Assembly (NCBI GenBank): GCA_027605045.1
Contig: JAQFWX010000066.1
Span: forward strand, 124,001-188,000
Length of the DNA stretch: 64,000 bases
Direction: 5' to 3'
Source of the DNA: Phallus indusiatus
Lineage: Eukaryota > Basidiomycota > Agaricomycetes > Phallales > Phallaceae
This document shows, piece by piece, positions 11,386-23,178 of the stretch (within the stretch, counting starts at the first letter, position 1; each line of letters opens with the position of its first letter). A program made the translations under genes and the position numbers. The notes beneath the pieces were generated by a model. It did not search any database, was not told the origin of the DNA, and saw nothing but the letters and a program-made list of their open reading frames with translations.

Positions 11386-12985
11386 ATCTTACTTGTCAGG
11401 CCATAACTCTATGTTTTTTTTTTCAATTTGTGATCAATCACTTGAAAAAAGAAAGGACAGCTCACATTGTCGGAAGCGCGTTCTCCGGACCTGAGGTGTC
11501 CCAAAACTGACACAAAACACGGAATCAGTAGTTGTGAAAAAGCGGTGACAGCTTCCTGCTCAAGGGACGGTCTCGATCTCCTACAGTCAAGTCAGGGAAA
11601 CGTTCCGTTTCTCGAGGTAGTTCTGGATCGGAAATGTCTGTTTCACATTCGCTAACCGCTAAACCACAATTTCCAACGTGACTCACCTGGGCTTACAAGC
11701 AGCACAAATTCCCCTGACGATTGTATTATGGTATGATACCACTCCTATGGTTGAATGACCCGATGAAGCCCTGGGCAACAAACCAGCGAGAATCTCCGTA
11801 TGAACTTGCACCGTCACTTCGCTCGAAATGAGCCCTCCAACTCGTGAGTATTCACTTCAGAGTGACTTAAACACCTTCTGGATGTCGGCCAAGTATACGT
11901 TCCAATTCCCGACTGCGTTCTCCCATACGACCTGTTTCTCCCCATCCAATCGCAGGATACGTAGTCGAATCTTTAGTCATTTCAACTGACCCAATCAATG
12001 AAGCTGCCTTCCCACCGGACGCAGCGTACTCCTCGGTAAGTATTTGACGTCAACAAGCTTTGTACCCAGAATGCCCCCAAACTGTCACGTCAAGAGATCG
12101 CAAAGAATGCTGAGATGTAGCCAACAGACAAGATCGTCTTGTTCACAAATTTGCTCCTGTCCTTTTTATTTGATGACTTTAGCGATAGCCTTTCCTAATT
12201 CATATCTCTTCGTGAAAGCGAGGAGACCGCTGTTATCGCCAGACGGAACGAAAACCTCCAGAGATTTCTTTGAGAATATGCCGAAATAAGGGGGAAAGAT
12301 TCCATGTAGAGCCCTTCACGAAGGATGGTGTATGTCCCTGAGAGAGGTAATTTCGTCTTCAGAACTGCCTGTGACCAGCTTGCATCACGGCCGCAATGCT
12401 GCCCAAGCTCGACGGTGCACCAACGACAGCAAGCAACATATACACAACATGTTTGGTAGACGTACGTTTGGAAGCTCCTATGACATCTAAAAAAGACAAT
12501 CAAAACAAAAACCAACTGACACAGTTTTTCTTTGAAAAAAGTGATGAGACCCGCTTACATCGATTCTAACTTAATATCTTATACTCAATACATCAGCGCT
12601 GTTGTAGACCTTATCAAGAGACTGAGGATCCTCATAATTCCCTTCTTTTATCTCTACTCCTTCGACATCTTCGGTTTTTGGACGGATTGCAAAGGGAGAC
12701 AACGATAGACGATTTGGACAGGGCATGCTTTTAATACACAGGACCTGAGGCTGAGGTTGCCGGTTGTATCGGTAAGAACGACTTTGAAGAGTCTCCGATG
12801 TGGGCGATGATGAGAACAGGAAGAACATTCTTCATCATGAAAAGTCCAGATGGTGCAAGACAGGGTGTACGAGGGTGTATTAGGTGAGAATTTGATTCCG
12901 CGAACATGGTCAGTTCAAAATTAACTTCACAAAAATACAAAGTACAACGCTATATTAGTAACAACAACTGCATTATACAATCAAT
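11386..12985. other. Unassigned, possible decayed gene
   Basis: No family recognised. One plausible decayed coding stretch on plus lies at about 12090-12290; a frame with PTDKIVLFTNLLLSFLFDDF and ARRNENLQRFL is interrupted by several stops. A minus-strand stretch at 12571-12700 (VEGVEIKEGNYEDPQSL) is also plausible coding sequence next to the ISWI 3' end. Neither can be joined into a gene by eye. Confidence 0.3.
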
Positions 12986-13800
12986 TTATGACACTGCTTT
13001 CCTCTTATTAGTCTTTTTAGGGGCAGAGTTCGCTGCGGCCAGTGTCGAGAGACGGGATGAGTTCGCTCCATTGGTTCCTGCGGCGTAGATCGCTTCTCCA
13101 AAACCCATGAGAATAGGCAACAGTTTTCAAGACAAAAGAACATACCGCTCCACGCAAACTTTTAGCACTCTTCCTTTACTAATCCTCCCTCATCTGATCT
13201 TCATGTTCCTTTGTGATCATACCCAACAACGTATGACACTTCGAAAGCTCCTGCGGCGTCCTACTCTTGAAGAACCAATCAAACCGGAACACAGGGAACT
13301 CCGTAACGTCCTCCTTTAACCGATCATACACATCCGGACTCTTTATTTCGTAGTGGTTGAGACGGCATAAGAGATACCGGTCTTCTTCCCCACTATACAC
13401 CTTTCCCTTCACGAGCGGATGGTTTAGTTCTAGCTCTTGCATGGGATACCGGACCGACTTGATCTTCTCCTCTCCTCTAGTAATGCTTCAAGGTTATCCT
13501 GCTTTTCTCGTCGAGCTTCGCCTTTCGCAATACGTTGTTCAATGCGAGTATATTCTGTTGTTAACTTAGCGAGACCGATCTGTGAAGTCATAGGAGTATT
13601 CTGACCTTCTAGCTCATGCCAATGTTTCCAGAAGACTTTTTCATATGCCTTGACTTCCTCAGCCGTCTTATTTTGAGTGTCTGACGTAATAAGTTTGTAC
13701 GAAGCATCCCTACAAACCAGTATGAAGACCATGCCGCACACAAAAAGAGTTTGTTGTTACGAACCGTTTCATGGACTTCAACAGCTACGGATAGCAAGAG
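12986..13800 (-). pseudogene. ISWI chromatin remodeller C-terminus (SANT-SLIDE), broken
   Basis: ISWI ATPases slide nucleosomes; their C-terminal SANT-SLIDE module binds linker DNA. Here the SANT end (NKTAEEVKAYEKVFWKHW, about 13617-13675), the spacer helix (RIEQRIAKGEARREKQ), and the SLIDE domain (RYPMQELELNHPLVKGKVYS, GEEDRYLLCRLN, FRFDWFFKSRTPQELSK; 13440-13210) are all readable. A final exon ends in a basic tail, SAPKKTNKRKAVS, with stop at 12986. A 2-nt insertion near 13475 shifts the frame inside the spacer, and two consecutive stops follow the SLIDE helix near 13177. The ATPase half is absent: sequence upstream of about 13800 is family A repeat. So this is a truncated, decaying copy. 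Confidence 0.85.
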
Positions 13801-13979
13801 GCGTCATGCTGAATATCAGTGTACATAGATAGAAGTGTCTAGAAAGGCGGCCTTGCCTTTACGAAACTGCATAACAATGTTGATCAACCTTGTCTTGCCT
13901 TCTTTTTTCCTGCTCAGACCTATACAATCAAAGGGAGAATAAAGTGTATGAAAAGGTGAATACGTACTGGAAATAACGT

Positions 13980-15190
13980 CAATATTTTTTCCCAAAACCA
14001 ACCAATACCATTTCCGGTGTTACTTAGACGTGCGTTGTCTAAAGCAAACATCGTTTGAGAAGGGCATTACGGGTGAAGTCAGAGATGGAGGATAAGTTGA
14101 TGGTGATAAGAAAGATGGACCGGACTGGAATAAAGTTGAAAGCACAATAAGCAGATGAAAAAAAAGAGACATTCAGAGACGTACCCTCCCCAACTGACGA
14201 CTGCGTCGCACCAAGTGTTGGAGGTGAGACGAGAGACATGGCAATAAGCGCCTTTAATCCCGTGAATAGATGGTATTCGCAGAATGATCTGCAACCAATG
14301 TGATTAGACATGACGTTGGTAAGGAAAGGAATAACTAACATTTGGCAGGACGTTCTCCCAAACTGAGGGCTGGGAGACGAAGGGGTGATCCTAAAATCAA
14401 TGTTGAGAAAAAATGAGACAGAGCGGGAAGCGGCGAGAAACCTTTTCAGGTATTCTAACCAAATGTTAAGTGGGTACAGGCGAAGTCGCTACAAAATGTG
14501 TTGGTGGCGATGTGGCAAGGAAAAGTGAATGACGGTGTACCAGTTCATGACTGTGGGGTGAGATAACCGGTTGAACGAACAATAAACGAAGAAAACAATT
14601 AGATAAACAAGAAAAGCGTTAGATATGGGAATGGGGTAGGAATATCAAATTCAACTTATTGAATCAAAAAGCTTGAATAGCGGCTGGCGTAAGAGGGTAA
14701 GGGTTGGGGAAGAGGGGGAAGTGAGCGTTAAAGAAGGGAGCGAGAGATTGAGAAGTACCCACTAACCTGGTTTGGGTAAGGATGAAGTCAGCGACGAAGG
14801 ATGTATAGATTGTGATAAAGAAGATAGAGGAGGCTGGATTAACGAAAGCTCAATGAGCAGAGAAAAACACAGGGCGATATACCTTGAAACTGCGGCAGAA
14901 AACTAACGAGCCTCGTGTCCAGTTCAAATCACCGGGTTTAAAAGGTTGCAAAGGAAATAGGTATAAATGTTAATGATGAGAACAAAACGCGAAATTAAAA
15001 TGGATAACTAGCACTGGGAACGGTATACGAGATAACGGGTTTGAGCGCAAATGAGTAACGATCATGGTAAAGAAAAAGAGCTATTATACGGAGATATCAA
15101 GAAGAACGATGGAATAAAAAAGATAAGCTTACCGTAATAGTTTGAAAGAGCGTGAATGTCGTCAACAACAGCAGTGAGATGGATGAGGTG
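13980..15190 (-). repeat. Family A intron-like repeat, copy 2
   Basis: Pyrimidine-rich on the minus strand with repeated intron-like GT...AG blocks. A core near 14040-14180 is similar to the family A copy at about 9960-10130 (shared CCAGTCCGGTCCAT...CATC...CTCCATC layout and the TTTGCTTTAGAC motif). The remainder shares composition more than alignable sequence. No protein is supported. Confidence 0.5.
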
Positions 15191-16160
15191 ACATCATGGC
15201 GCTCGTGATTGAGTCGGGATTCACAGCGCCTAAACCGCTGGGCTCGGCTATCTAATGTGCTACACTGTCGTCAAAAGGCAGTGATTTCGAAAGAGCACTG
15301 TTTCTCGATGTCGTCGACGACAAAGGCGCTTACATTGCCATCAAACAACGCTCTCACTCTCTTTGCGATGTCCTCAATGAAAAGTCTAGAAAAGAATTGT
15401 TGTGCCAACACTCGTCTATCAGGGTTGCAAGCGCGAGAGAGTGTTGCCTTAAAGTCCTCCAAGATACCCGCTAGTCCCAGTCTTATCTGTCGATATGAGA
15501 TCCACCAATACTAGTGCCAGTCACCGACAGCAGTAAGTACTCTCTTCGTTATCCAAGTATTCATCATGCATTTCATTACTTACCTGGTTCCAGATCCCCC
15601 GGCAATTCACGTCTCCATGTCCTAGCCAATACCACAAAGATGGTCACAAGAGCAACCGTTACCTCTTCCTCGTCGCCAGGCACCTCTCTCCTTAAACTCT
15701 GTCACATGTAGAATCAACCCTATTCCTTTTCCCTCGCGATTTACCCAAGAAAGTGCGTTTAATCTGGCTGGAAGCGTTAAATTGCTCAGGCTCCCCTTAC
15801 CTTTGTACAAAACGTGGGCCATTGGAATGCACCCCTGGACCCGGACACGGAGCGGAGAAATGGACTCAAGACCTGGTCTCTCTATCTTCTCTGGACGAGG
15901 ATAGATTGAAGAACAGTGAGACTTTATTGCTCGCTCCTTTCAATTGACTTCTTTTCTCAACTCTAGTTTTCTTCATCATGCGCTCTTTAACCGCTGGTCG
16001 TTCGGTTAATTCCTAACGGGAGCTTGGACAACATCTCCTTTCTCTCTACCGTCATTTTAAGCCACGGCCTCTCGCACCTATGCACGCCTGTAGCAAGCAT
16101 CTCCGGGAACTTGCATTGAACTACGTTGACCAGATATTCGCGTTCAGATTTCAAAATTTT
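15191..16160. other. Unassigned; possible short exon on minus
   Basis: A well-composed open segment lies at 15462-15271 on the minus strand (contains LAQQFFSRLFIEDIAKRVRA and GNVSAFVVDDIEKQ), which could be an exon of an unrecognised gene. The rest up to the dioxygenase 3' end shows nothing I can name. Confidence 0.25.
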
Positions 16161-16167
16161 ATTTGCT

Positions 16168-16235
16168 AGAATAATGTTTTATTCTACGTTTTGGTTTTCG
16201 TCTAGAATAATGTTTTGATTCTACGTTTTGGTTTT
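16168..16235. repeat. Tandem duplication at dioxygenase 3' end
   Basis: Two adjacent copies of about 33-34 bp (tagaataatgtttt...tctacgttttggttttc). The second copy contains the stop codon of the dioxygenase gene, so the duplication adds sequence just downstream of the gene without changing the protein. Confidence 0.75.
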
Positions 16236-17863
16236 CCTTTTGGCACGCCGCTTTTTTTCTCCAAGGATGCGTTGGGTTTTCTCCATCTTTAACTGTGTGT
16301 AGGGGATGAATTGACGAGACCCTGAACAGAGAATTGAGAAAAAAAAGAACATCTAAGAAGTGAATTAACCCACTTGGTTTTGACAGCTTGAAAGCACTTT
16401 CTAATGTGTTCCTATGAGCTCTATGAGAGCTCTGGAGTGAGCTAAGAATGTTTGGTGTACTGGGCAGGGTGGAAAAGGAAATATGTTTGAGATAATCTTC
16501 GTAATGCTGGAAAATGGAAAAAGGTGAATATGATGTGTGGGCAAACCTATGACCGCCCTGAAACTTCGAAATACTATGTTCCAGAAATTTGCCCCGAAGG
16601 CAAGCATAATCCCTTGGACTGAAACGCATCACTAGCCCCAAAGTTCGAATATGCAAATCACCACCTGATGTGAAATTGCCATAGACGGATAAGGAAGACC
16701 ATCCGCGTGGGTGGTCTTTTTTGTCAAAATGGGGATGGATGTGTCGATTCCACGTGACTGTGTGTGAGGGCCATATTGAGTTATCAGATGTGAATATCAT
16801 GTCATTCACAGGGTCGGAATGCTTCAAACCCTGGTGTATGGACATCAATGCGCTATACCACTGAGGGTCTATGAAACTTAAAGTAATCTTCTCTGCACTG
16901 CGGCAAAACTCAAATGCCTCATGGAGGACTGCCCGCTCCGATATTGAGGTCAACGAGTCTCCAAAATTTGCTGTAGATGCACGTGGTAGTTGATTCTACA
17001 TAAAAGAAATTCGGTTATAAGTAAATAAGAGATAAAAATACTCACACTGTGTCCTTGCTCAACCAGTATGCCCAACTCAATGACTCCGATCATCGGAGAC
17101 CCAGGGCCGGTGTTGCAGTTAAAGTTGGAACTCTTGTTGCGAGCATTGGGCCCGGTCGCTTTTGGTTGGATGGCGGATTTATTATTCTGGTGAAATTTGA
17201 TCATTATTTCAGAGACACAATTCTATCAAAGTATTGGGTGTTCATTATTATGACATGTTAACACGTTATTGAACAACACACGCACATTGTCATGTTCACT
17301 GAATAGACCTGGAAGGTAAACAATGATGGGGATGCCATCACGGTCAACCCCGACCTTGGGTTCAGAACCATCCCAAGTGATAGTTTTGGAGGGAGTAGTG
17401 ACATTGGGCTTTGTACGGTCCTGGAGGGATGACAAGTGTTCGACGATAGAAAAATCTTCGAATACGACTAATTATATAATCAATCAAACAAGGCTTCTTG
17501 AAAGGTATGAAGCTTACCTGGGTTACTGAATGCAAGTTGCAGTTTGCGGCGGACAAATACGCCTATACCATCGAAGTTGCGGATCCGCTGCCCTTCTAAT
17601 GAGCGACTAGAAAAGCAAAGTTGAATGTTGATATCCTGGATGTGAACAAACATGATAAGTTATTCTTACATTCCATGCTTTCTTCTTTCCTTTGTATCTC
17701 CTTGCTCAAGAACGTTTTCATTCTCACCAGTACACCCTCCATACAGACCTTCATTAGCCAAATAGGACGCTGTAACCGTATCAGGACAATCTTTGTTGCC
17801 CACTGGGACGAACGTGCCTTCGGGGTCAACATTGCCATCAAAAGGCTGAGGAGTGGTTTTCAT
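16221..17863 (-). CDS. TET/JBP-like 2-oxoglutarate/Fe(II) dioxygenase
   Basis: Complete gene. Exons (minus) 17863-17670, 17606-17518, 17467-17286, 17222-17046, 16995-16374 and 16321-16221 join without a stop into 454 residues; all five introns (50-63 nt) have GT...AG ends. Family members oxidise 5-methylcytosine or thymine in DNA. The double-stranded beta-helix core lies at about residues 290-375: iron ligands His303 and Asp305 (HPHFDKKDHPRGW), then GNFTSGGDLHI, FSPRDYACLRGKFLEH with the distal His354, and an Arg in GGHRF (364) placed to bind 2-oxoglutarate. The N-terminal 60 residues are acidic and probably disordered; the C-terminus is very basic (GEKKRRAKRKTKT), fitting a nuclear DNA-binding protein. 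Agaricomycetes carry large expansions of this family, often linked with KDZ transposons; I see no transposase here. Start chosen as the first ATG in the first exon. Substrate unknown. Confidence 0.8.
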
Positions 17864-20163
17864 GGACACGATTTGTGTGATTATACGGTGAAGCCAGCAG
17901 CTAGGCTGTGGGTATTAGTCAGCTAATGTGAACACGGAGCCTGAAGGCCTGAATGCGGAATGCCGGACCGCATTAAACAATTGTCTTTCACTGCACCATT
18001 ATCAAGTTTCCGAGTTGTCAGTGATGACTGCCTCCAAATGTGCACAATTAGGGTGTAAAGGCGCGTTCTCACTATATTCTTTGACAACTCAAGCTTCAAA
18101 GTTCAACCTAATAGTCTGCTACATGTCATCACCATTTTCACCATCGCGGCCGTCGTGTCGTGGTGCCGTTGTTGTGCCAATATTTTAGCTCGTTCTCTTT
18201 TGCACGCCCCGTCATTTAAACCTTGCTGGGTAATCTTTCTGTATCAACAAGGGATTTTTTTCAGTGAGGGGTCTCTCAATACAAACATTAGTTTTAGCAT
18301 TTCTTTGTAAGTAAAGACAACGGCGCACATGAATAGTAAGGGCGATTTAAGGCGGGTTCGGAAAAGGCCTCCATTGAGCAGGGGCAGTACGGGTTGAATT
18401 TGGAACGCAGAGAAGGGTGTATAAACTATTTTGTATATGAACAAGTTAGCTATGAAATGGGATGAAGAGAGAGAAAAGACGTACGGAACATTGTCGTAGG
18501 CAACAGTGGCTGCTCGCGTCAGTGCAAATGGTGTAGGGGGCAACGATTCATGACCATAAGTTAAAATGATGAGAAGGACTAGAAAATGATAGTAAAGTAA
18601 GCGAAGATTGAAAATGATATGATAAGAGACAAGGAGAAGGAGGAAGAGCGTTGGAGGTGGAAAGAGAGCAAGAACGCGTACCTCTAACCCGATAAACGTT
18701 GACTAAGTAGGAGATTTCGTTGGGGTATTTAATGTAATTGGGACAGGAACATGTGACAAGAAAAGTTGAACGTTTATTATACCACACTCCTATTCTGAAA
18801 TTGGGCCGAGTCCTTCCCCTTTCCCTCCCCATGAGGCGCCCGTAATGACACGCCTCGAGTTTGAGCTCACCATTCGTTCAGCCAGACCCGCCCATTGCCG
18901 AGAAACAAAAATCGCTTCTTACCGTCCCATGCCCTCCCCCTTCCCCCTTCTTACCACCTTTCCTCTCCTGTTGCCTTCGCTGCCACACCACCTACCGCCA
19001 CTGAAGCAAGTTATGGCAACCGACGGCACTACCCTCTCATGTTCTTCCAACCCACCCGAATTGCTCAAGCTACATTGCACCGGTGCGTATGTCCCTTTAT
19101 CTAAAATGGCTCAGCCATCTCTTCCTAACCTCATGTCCTTCCCAGTCGATAACATAGGCTATACCCACACATGCGCTGCCGCATCCACTTTTACACCCAA
19201 ACCAGAAAAACCAACTACTCAAGGACAAACCCAGAAATGGGAAACGCGCTCTCAAATCTGAAGTATCAACGTATATCAACCTTCATCCCCTCATCTTCTC
19301 CCTTACATGGTGCCTACTCGTATTATCATGGTCAGCTTTCGTCGGCCACCTCCAGCAAATGCAAATCAGAGCAGACCTCGAATAATTATACGGCTTGTTA
19401 TGCGCAACCTTACTTTGACCGATGGGCTATGGTCGTGCGAATTCATGGACTGTCTTCTTCGTCCAACAAACAAAGCTCACACTAATAAGGGCAAAGGACA
19501 GGAAGACGATGGCGGTTCGAGTTGTGAAACTACAGACCCGCCAGGACTTGGTCCGGGTTCAACTGACACGAAGTCATGTGGGTTTTGGTATGCAAAAGTC
19601 GTATAAGTATTCAACGTCAAAGAGAGGGTGAGAACGAGGAGAGATGGTTTATTGGAAGCTGCATCAGGCTATATGGTATGTACCGTGTTGATTCTCGTAA
19701 TCAGTCTTCTCAAACACTAACATTTGTCTAGGTATTGATAAGCTCAAGTATATTGCCGGTCACGATCCGCCTCGCCAACATCAACATCACCATCAAGCTG
19801 CCATACACCAACACCATCCTGCGTCTGAGCCGCTGCCCTAGATCAGGAAAAGATTCAACCACCTATGCCAAGTTCGCTGAAAACTCTGGAGGAAGTCGAT
19901 GGTTGTTCCTTCATGCATTTTACACAGCCCATGAACACCTTCCGTATCATTCATTGACTGGCGCATACTGCTCCTTTACGTCTTCACCACATCTACCCTA
20001 ACCCCCAAAGTTTACCCTCTTTACTCTTCCTCCTCCTTCCCCTCCTCCTTCCCTTCATATCCCCAATTTTTTCCCAAAGCGTCAACCTCTTCACTATCGC
20101 ATCATTATCCTGACTTCCTCGGTTAGCTCGGCGACTCTATAATCAGAAATCGCATCAGCAGCG
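17864..20163. other. Unassigned region upstream of dioxygenase
   Basis: 17864-18240 may hold the dioxygenase promoter. 18244-18840 is pyrimidine-rich on minus with intron-like blocks, resembling family A in style but not clearly alignable. 18845-19640 on plus has a 138-codon Pro/Ser-rich frame (18845-19261) and further open stretches separated by possible introns; 19735-20000 has a His/Gln/Pro-rich reading in one frame. These could be exons of a low-complexity protein gene; I do not recognise a family. Confidence 0.3.
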
Positions 20164-20880
20164 CTAGTGCGATATATCAAAAGCATGTAACAGTTTCGGG
20201 TACTTGACACCTTTCAGCCTATCAAGATCGTACACCCATCCGTCCCACTCTTTCTCTTTATCAACTTCACTATCCGAATCGCCCTCTGCATCATCAAGTA
20301 CCCCTAATGCAGCATGATAAACAACGAAATCTGCCACAGCCGTCTCACTTATACTTGAAGTCTGGCTAGTCCGCACAAGGGAAGGAGGTAGCCATGATTC
20401 TGTAGTGTCACAACGACGAGAGTTTGTTTTGTGATCTCCCTGGTAGACGACGGCCATCGTGAGATACATACTCTCGTAGATCTAATCCGCCCAACCCAAA
20501 ACCACCAGTTAGTCCAGCATTAACAGTCTCTTCTTTCCGCTCTGGAAACCGAACACCCATACCCGTTCCAAGACGAAGGAGGGCAAAAGAAGACGAGGCA
20601 GCAGAGGTATGGTGGATGATGAGAATGGCGATAAGAACCACTAAACGTCGACGAATCATCATCACCAAACAACAACTCGTCATCCCCCGATGCAAAATCA
20701 GCCACGTCGAACAAGGTTCGTCGCATTCCACTACCACCACGCCCCTTCTGACGGTAGGTAAATCCTCGTCGCTGGCGTCGTCTTGACCTGCCAGTGGGTA
20801 GGCGCACTGAAACTCAACGCTGAAGGATGCGGAATAGGATTGGAAGGAACTGGGTTGTAATGTTTGCATTGTGTCGTGGG
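20164..20880 (-). other. Possible uncharacterised gene, frame broken
   Basis: A plausible coding run starts at an ATG near 20869 (QTLQPSSFQSYSASFSVEF), continues through an Asp/Glu-rich part (ASGDDELLFGDDDSS in one frame) and RFPERKEETVNAGLTGGF, and ends with an acidic segment and the tail RLKGVKYPKLLHAFDISH with stop at 20164. Three frames are needed to read these, and a GTATGT...CTACAG pair at 20471-20400 does not restore the frame, so the gene is either decayed or differently spliced. It directly follows the SRPK remnant on the same strand. Family unknown. Confidence 0.35.
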
Positions 20881-20992
20881 TCAGAAGTGAGGCTGATCGC
20901 AGGACCTGCTGGATAGTGATGTTCCCTCCTACAGTAGACGACGCGTGTCGTCAGTCCAGGGCGTAAAACTAGAAAGTTGAGAATGCCATACC

Positions 20993-22668
20993 TTTCCGAA
21001 TAAAGAACTCCGAAGAGTATTTTCCCGGGAACGCCAAGCTTTTGGGAAAGTCGCCTACTAGCTCGATGATTTGGGCGATGTGGTCATCATCTTTGGTATA
21101 CCGCGATCCGGACGCCAAGTTGAAAAGATAGTCACCGCCAGTGATATAGTTCAAACATCTGGACATGATGAATATACTCAGGATTTGAAGATGAAGAAAA
21201 GGTAAACAAAAGACTAAACCTACCAAACATGCCCGCGCTCCAAATATCTGCGCTTGTACCCAGAATAATCTCTGGACACTGGATATCATCGGTAAAATGA
21301 TGATCTTTCCACGTTGCATTTCCCAGCGATCTTGACAGTGACTCGCACTGGATGTTGTTGTAGAGATACGCTCCAAGGTGACTCAGCGGGTGACCGGGAC
21401 GACGATGAGGCTGTTGATGATGAACATGGGAAGGTGATGGAGGCGATCTTCCATTGTCATGCGAGTTTTTATGTGAGTGACTTTCGCGAGGCTCCGATGA
21501 TGAGGTGTCTGAAGCCGTCGGTTTTTGCTGTGTGAGTAAGGACACACCAGGTCATACCGTCGCATGACCTGGGACGGGGATCAGCGAAACCGCGTTCAAG
21601 TCGTGTGCTACGCCGGAGGGAGAAGAAGCCGAAGCCGATGGCCCAGTAGGTTCGATTGTGCTCATTCCGAATTCGACTGATTCAGTGCTGAGGGAGAGGC
21701 ATCAGGAGAAGGTAAAGGTTGTGAATTAGTGATGTAGATGGCGGCGCTTTTTCTTTATTAGACATTGAAGTATTCAAGGTTTCAGATCTTGGCTCTTGAT
21801 CCCCGCCATGTCTTCGTAAAGGCAAAGCACCAATTAACTAGGTTACTAAGGGTAGTTTGGAGTTACACTTCGACTTAAAGACAAATATACCTAGTAGGGG
21901 CGACACGGTTTGACGTGTTCGCCAAATCGGCTCAAATGACGGATTCAACCTCATCAATACAAATCAAAACGTATTCCGCTTTGAAGTCTAGATAGAAACG
22001 AATGGGTTTAGTCAATGATGCCTTGAGAGAGATATCGCGAAAAAAGGGTGAGAGGCACCTGTATGAATCATGCCGCACTGGTGATGAAAATGATCGAGAC
22101 CGAGCAGTATCTGCTTCACGACTTGCTTAATAAGATACATTGGGACGATTTTTATTCTGTTATATGACGAACGTCTTAACAATGGTTGAAACATAGATGA
22201 TCAAAGAGGAATGAGCAGGATTTACCTGATATCTCTTTATTAAGCCTAATAGGCTTCCACCTAGAACCTCGAAAACCATCCAGACATCCCAATCGGAATC
22301 ACCTTCGTGTCGAAAATGATCGAGAAATCCGATGACATGCTGTCGTCCGGAGTGGAGAGAACTGGGAAGGGCCGACTCAAAGATTTTACGTTGAAAAGTT
22401 TGATCTTGTCGAGGGCAGCTTCAGTATAGCGAGGAGTTGATTTGACAACTTTCAAGCAACGTGTCGGTCTAAAGATAAGAATAAGGGAAGGGTATTGTAT
22501 GGTAACGAAAACTCACTTGGTGTTTTTTGCCAACCAAACGGTGCGGAAATGACCCTAGCCTAGTTTCCTGAAGACGACATAGCGTCCGTCGCTGAATTTA
22601 TCGGCAGTGTGTGAACCATGGTAGCTACCGCAAGTGTAGTCCTTCCAGTCTTCCTCGTCTTCAGTCAT
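20993..22668 (-). pseudogene. SRPK/Sky1-type serine kinase, multiply disrupted
   Basis: SRPK kinases phosphorylate Arg/Ser-rich splicing proteins. In order: EDEEDWKDYTCGSYHGSHTA and the glycine loop, KVVKSTPRYTEAALD (22450-22405), GRQHVIGFLDHFRHEGDSD (22340-22290), KQVVKQILLGLDHFHHQCGM (22130-22075), the catalytic loop region HTDFKAEYVLICIDEVESVI, LGNATWKDHHFTDDIQ (21340-21290), CPEIILGTSADIWS, and SGSRYTKDDDHIAQIIELVG (21110-21040). Damage: the glycine-loop Trp codon is TAG (22555-22557), a frameshift lies near 22345, a TGA follows ESVI, a deletion removes the residues between DDIQ and CPE, and a small insertion shifts the frame before the GGDYLF motif. Expected Lys and Asn of the catalytic loop are read as Phe-Lys-Ala and Tyr. 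After 20993 the C-lobe end is missing. Confidence 0.85.
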
Positions 22669-23178
22669 GAGATTAGTTGGATGTTGTTGAGTGAAAGAAG
22701 CGGAGTCTCTGTTGGAATAATACGAGTGTGACATGTGCCATGTGACACTCTGCAATAATTCCTTCTCTTCCGGATTCAAACACGCGCAAGTACAACGCCG
22801 GGATGTGAGGATTGTCATGGTTGGAGATGGTTTGTGTATTAAAATTATGTATCTGCCACCGAACCAACATTCCATCATGCAGATGGGGTAGGGAAAAAGT
22901 ACATAATTACATCACTCATCAAAGAATCCTATATTGCCCGTGCAAGTTTGTCTGATCACTTTGTCTTCCAGGATCAAAATGATTCGCTTGGTGATGCAGA
23001 GTTAGAAGCGTTGTCTTTTACGTCACCCGGTAACCCTGGAGTAGCCAAAGGTTTCCTGATACAACAATAACGGACGACGCAGGAGCAATCACTTTACAGG
23101 GGTGGTTGACTCAATGGAGGCGAGTCATCTATCGTCTATGAACACGTGAACCCTAATTTTTTCCTTCTTGAAATAACA

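Noticed and set aside
20400..20471. GTATGT...CTACAG pair as an intron
   Set aside because: Removing it does not restore a common reading frame between the flanking segments, so I did not use it to build a gene model.
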